A DNA stretch of 8,499 bases, from NCBI GenBank assembly GCA_005779525.1, contig SXIZ01000200.1, positions 1 through 8,499 on the forward strand, read 5' to 3'. The DNA comes from Methylococcaceae bacterium. GTDB taxonomy: Bacteria > Pseudomonadota > Gammaproteobacteria > Methylococcales > Methylomonadaceae. Shown here piece by piece: positions 5,703 through 8,499 of this stretch (position 1 is the stretch's first letter; every line of letters begins with the position of its first letter). The notes beneath the pieces are model-generated. The model was not told where the DNA came from. It worked only from the letters and a program-made list of their open reading frames with translations, and did no database searches. Position numbers and translations under genes: made by a program.

Positions 5703-6797
5703 ATGCCGAGTACACAGCAGGAATTAAAATACTGGTTGGCGTTATTGCGCACCCCAGGCGTGGGCAGTCTGACTTTTCATAAAATTCTGCAAGTCACCTC
5801 TCCTACTGAACTCTTTACGGACAGCCATTTTAATTTAGAGGCCTTAGGCTTATCTGCACGCAGTATTGCAGGGATTAAAAATCCCGCTTGGTCACGTATC
5901 GAAGCAGATTTAGCGTGGCTAGAACAACCCAAGCATTTTGCGATTACTCTCGAGGACGCCGAGTATCCACAACAACTGAAGGAAATCAGTAATCCTCCAC
6001 CCATTTTATTCGTACGCGGCAATCTACAATTATTACATACCCCACAAATTGCCATTGTCGGCAGCCGTAATCCCAGTGTTGACGGCAAACAAATTGCACA
6101 TGATTTTGCCGCAGCCTTGTGCCATTGCGGTTATACTATCACCAGTGGTCTAGCATTAGGCATTGATGCGGCCAGTCATCAAGGTGCACTTGATGCGCAA
6201 GGCTTTACCATCGCGGTTGCGGGTACGGGCTTGGATAGAATTTATCCAGCGTGCCATAAGCCTTTAGCTTCCGAAATCCTGCAAAACGGAGCTATTATTT
6301 CGGAATTTCCCCCAGGAACTGGCGCGCAAGCCAACCACTTTCCGCGGCGAAATCGCATTATAAGTGGCTTATGTCAAGGATTACTGGTGGTAGAAGCGGC
6401 GCAACAAAGTGGCTCGTTAATTAGCGCTCGCTTGGCATTAGAACAAAACCGTGAAGTTTTTGCGATTCCAGGCTCGATACATAACCCCTTGGCCCGGGGA
6501 TGTAACGCCTTAATACGGGAGGGCGCCAAGCTAGTCGAGACTACCCAAGATATCCTTGAAGAGTTAGGTCAATATTATCAACAAGATAATAAATTACCTG
6601 TGCAAGAAGAACAAACAATGCTTGACCTAGAGCAACAAAGTCTATTGAATCTAGTTATGTACAGCCCAACTTCTATCGATTCGCTGGTGACCCACACGGG
6701 TAAATCTGTAGAAATAATCGCTTCGATGCTGCTGCTTTTAGAGCTTCAAGGCTACATTACCTCCGCACCCGGTGGCGGTTATACCCGAATTAAATGA
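5703..6797 (+). CDS. dprA: DNA-processing protein DprA (Smf)
   Basis: Cytoplasmic protein that binds incoming single-stranded DNA during natural transformation, protects it and loads RecA. 364 residues from ATG (365 from the GTG at 5700, which overlaps the LysM stop by one base; the choice is open). Numbered from the GTG, residues ~1-70 are the N-terminal helical domain. The Rossmann-like core spans ~80-285, with IAIVGSRNPS (117-126), SGLALGIDAASHQGAL (149-164), the Arg-containing FPRRNRIISGL (214-224) and SGSLISARLALEQNREVFAI (237-256). The C-terminal ~50 residues (SLLNLVMYSPTSIDSLVTHT onward) form the winged-helix-like domain found in many DprA proteins. All core motifs look intact. There is no ribosome binding site, so translation is probably coupled to the LysM gene. 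The stop overlaps ATG 6794. The family is also widespread in species not known to be competent. Confidence 0.96.
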   Translation: MPSTQQELKYWLALLRTPGVGSLTFHKILQVTSPTELFTDSHFNLEALGLSARSIAGIKNPAWSRIEADLAWLEQPKHFAITLEDAEYPQQLKEISNPPPILFVRGNLQLLHTPQIAIVGSRNPSVDGKQIAHDFAAALCHCGYTITSGLALGIDAASHQGALDAQGFTIAVAGTGLDRIYPACHKPLASEILQNGAIISEFPPGTGAQANHFPRRNRIISGLCQGLLVVEAAQQSGSLISARLALEQNREVFAIPGSIHNPLARGCNALIREGAKLVETTQDILEELGQYYQQDNKLPVQEEQTMLDLEQQSLLNLVMYSPTSIDSLVTHTGKSVEIIASMLLLLELQGYITSAPGGGYTRIK

Positions 6798-6802
6798 ACC
6801 AT

Positions 6803-7273
6803 ATGAAAGAAGATATATTTGACGTATTAATTTATTTGTTTGAAAACTACATGGACAATGAAGAATTTAATGATTCTATGGATACTGAGAATATTCGTCG
6901 GGAGTTAATGGAAGCTGGTTTTGAACAAATAGAAGTAGATAAAGCATTCGATTGGCTAGAATCCTTGGGTGTGCAGCGTTTGATTACCGCAAAAATGACG
7001 CCTAATTTTCGAATTTTTTGTGCGCAAGAGCAGGCTAAACTCAATATTGAATGCCAAAATTTTTTAATTTATTTGGAACAAAATGAGATTTTGAACTCCG
7101 CCAACCGTGAATTAGTGATTGATCGTGCTATGGCATTAGATGACAACGACCTGTCATTAGAAAAACTCAAGTGGATAGTACTGATGGTATTATTGAGTTT
7201 ACCGGATGAAGAAATTGCATTTTCACGAATGGAGAATATTATTTACGACTTCGCTCCTGAATATTTACATTAG
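6803..7273 (+). CDS. smg: Smg family protein (DUF494)
   Basis: Small acidic cytoplasmic protein of 156 residues (E. coli Smg 157). Conserved features are the N-terminal MKEDIFDVLIYLFENYMDNE, then FDWLESLG, RIFCAQEQAKLN, FLIYLEQNEILN, RELVIDRAMALDD and LEKLKWIVLMVLLSLPDEE, ending in EYLH as in relatives. Function remains unresolved; the family is known mainly for its conserved place between dprA and topA. An earlier in-frame ATG at 6794 overlaps the dprA stop as ATGA and would add MNH; I prefer 6803 because relatives start with the MKE-like sequence, but coupling through ATGA is equally plausible. Neither start has a Shine-Dalgarno site. Probably co-transcribed with dprA. Confidence 0.93.
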   Translation: MKEDIFDVLIYLFENYMDNEEFNDSMDTENIRRELMEAGFEQIEVDKAFDWLESLGVQRLITAKMTPNFRIFCAQEQAKLNIECQNFLIYLEQNEILNSANRELVIDRAMALDDNDLSLEKLKWIVLMVLLSLPDEEIAFSRMENIIYDFAPEYLH

Positions 7274-7490
7274 AAACGCGATTCCATAACATCCAATCGA
7301 CAAGTCTTGTCGCTAACTTTACTAGCAGCCACGACGCAATCACTCAAACTTAGCTACCTTAAGTTTCTTCATTCCGACTGTTTTTTCTACGGATAGCAGT
7401 CAACATTGTCGAAACTTTCTCTGCGGACGAATTGGATGGCATGGTACTTCTAATCCTTAATTTATTGACGTTATTTCTGCTTACTAACTG
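7274..7490 (+). promoter_or_regulatory. smg-topA intergenic region
   Basis: 217 bases without a visible gene. A 15-base palindrome, cgacaag-t-cttgtcg (7298-7312), lies 25 bases after the smg stop and could form a short hairpin, but no T-run follows. I see no convincing -35/-10 pair for topA. TTGACG at 7465-7470 is too near the ATG to act as a -35 element, because its -10 would overlap the start codon. Confidence 0.3.
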
Positions 7491-8499
7491 ATGAGTAAAA
7501 ACCTAGTCATTGTAGAATCCCCTGCAAAATCTAAAACCATAGAAAAATATTTGGGCAAAGACTTCAAAGTCTTGGCGTCATACGGCCATGTCCGCGACCT
7601 GATCCCCAAAGAAGGAGCAGTCGATACCGGACATGATTTCGCGATGAAATATCAAATCATTGATCGCAATCAAAAACATGTACAAGAAATCTCCAAAGCG
7701 CTAAAAGCCGCAGACACCCTTTATCTGGCGACTGACCCGGATCGCGAAGGCGAAGCTATTTCCTGGCACCTCTTCGAATTACTCAACGAAAAAAAGCTGC
7801 TTAAAGCCAAAAATGTGCATCGTGTCATCTTCCACGAAATCACCAAAAAAGCCGTCACTGAAGCCATTGCTAATCCTGGCGAGCTGTCGATCAATCTCAT
7901 CAATGCACAGCAAGCACGTCGAGCACTGGATTATCTAGTAGGTTTTAATCTTTCGCCGTTATTATGGAAAAAAATCCGTCGCGGCTTATCGGCGGGCCGA
8001 GTCCAAAGCCCCGCGCTGCGCATGATTGTGGAACGCGAATTAGAAATTGAAGCTTTTAAAACCAAAGAATATTGGACTATAGAAGCGGCATTAACCGCTG
8101 AAGAACAGCAATTTAAAGCCAAGCTAATACAATTAGACGGGCAAAAAGTCACCCAGTTTAGTTTAGTCAACAGCGAACAAGCGCATGCGGCGCGAGCAAC
8201 CTTATTGGAAGCCGCAGATGGCAAGTTGCTGGTAGATAAACTAGAGAAAAAACAACGTAAGCGCCATCCTTCCGCGCCATTTATCACGTCCACTCTACAA
8301 CAAGAAGCATCACGTAAACTGGGCTTTACCACTAAACGTACCATGATGGTCGCGCAACAATTGTATGAAGGCATAGACATCGGCGGGGAAACGACAGGCT
8401 TAATCAGCTATATGCGTACTGACTCCGTTAATCTTGCAGCAGAAGCGATTACTGAAATTCGCGAACTGATTGCCGAAAAATACGGTGCGAAAAATGTAC
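7491..8499 (+). CDS. topA: DNA topoisomerase I (3' partial)
   Basis: Type IA topoisomerase that relaxes negative supercoils through a transient 5'-phosphotyrosine break in one strand. 336 codons are visible and the frame runs off the right edge. The TOPRIM domain opens with NLVIVESPAKSKTIEKYLG (Glu9) and contains ATDPDREGEAISWHL, whose Asp82, Asp84 and Glu86 match the metal-binding acidic residues of the family. NAQQARRALDYLVGFNLSP and KKIRRGLSAGRVQSPALRMI follow. The active-site tyrosine is Tyr307 in GLISYMRTDS (codon 8409-8411). Compared with E. coli TopA, the ~25-residue Lys-rich insertion in the first 70 residues is absent, as in many other bacteria. The zinc-ribbon C-terminus lies outside the window. 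The ATG is fixed by an in-frame stop (TAA, 7485-7487) two codons upstream; no Shine-Dalgarno site precedes it. Confidence 0.97.
   Translation, partial: MSKNLVIVESPAKSKTIEKYLGKDFKVLASYGHVRDLIPKEGAVDTGHDFAMKYQIIDRNQKHVQEISKALKAADTLYLATDPDREGEAISWHLFELLNEKKLLKAKNVHRVIFHEITKKAVTEAIANPGELSINLINAQQARRALDYLVGFNLSPLLWKKIRRGLSAGRVQSPALRMIVERELEIEAFKTKEYWTIEAALTAEEQQFKAKLIQLDGQKVTQFSLVNSEQAHAARATLLEAADGKLLVDKLEKKQRKRHPSAPFITSTLQQEASRKLGFTTKRTMMVAQQLYEGIDIGGETTGLISYMRTDSVNLAAEAITEIRELIAEKYGAKNV

Noticed and set aside
7298..7312. Rho-independent terminator after smg
   Set aside because: The palindrome can form only a short stem with a small loop and no T-run follows, so I list it only as part of the intergenic region.
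7931..8380. 149-residue ORF on the - strand inside topA
   Set aside because: Antisense shadow of topA; the + strand frame carries all type IA topoisomerase motifs, and the - strand product (Ser/Cys/Leu-rich) matches nothing.

Overview
The window reads as a piece of a moderately AT-rich gammaproteobacterial chromosome. The strongest evidence is the conserved block lysM-dprA-smg-topA on the + strand, divergent from def-fmt on the - strand, an arrangement typical of gammaproteobacteria. I cannot name the genus. The two accessory exported proteins at the left resemble those of free-living, surface-protein-rich lineages, but that is only an impression.

Layout. Positions 1-1092 hold the C-terminal part of a secreted or surface protein with four Asp-rich calcium-binding (EF-hand-like) loops, cut by the left edge and followed by a strong hairpin. 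After a 305-base gap, 1398-2663 encodes an exported protein with six HAF-type repeats, a Thr/Pro linker and a C-terminal domain built from a duplicated 28-residue beta-like motif. It converges on fmt (2783-3709, -) and def (3714-4220, -), the tRNA-formylation and deformylation pair. A 424-base divergent intergenic region follows; it holds a hairpin, a short repeated heptamer, a possible promoter and a 22-codon ORF with a good ribosome binding site. Then come an exported LysM protein (4645-5700), dprA (5703-6797) and smg (6803-7273), packed with almost no spacing, and after 217 bases topA (7491 to beyond 8499).

How the genes work together. Fmt formylates initiator Met-tRNA and Def removes the formyl group from new proteins, so they are functionally coupled. 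DprA loads RecA on incoming single-stranded DNA during transformation. The LysM protein is probably a periplasmic peptidoglycan-binding protein. Smg is a small conserved protein of unresolved function, and TopA relaxes negative supercoils. Their clustering is conserved but is not one pathway.

I did not find a defence system, CRISPR array, transposase, tRNA or rRNA. The points worth a second look are the in-frame 22-codon ORF just before the LysM gene, the missing rsmB after fmt where accessory exported-protein genes sit instead, the composite HAF protein, and two intergenic spots whose inverted repeats interleave (A-B-A'-B').
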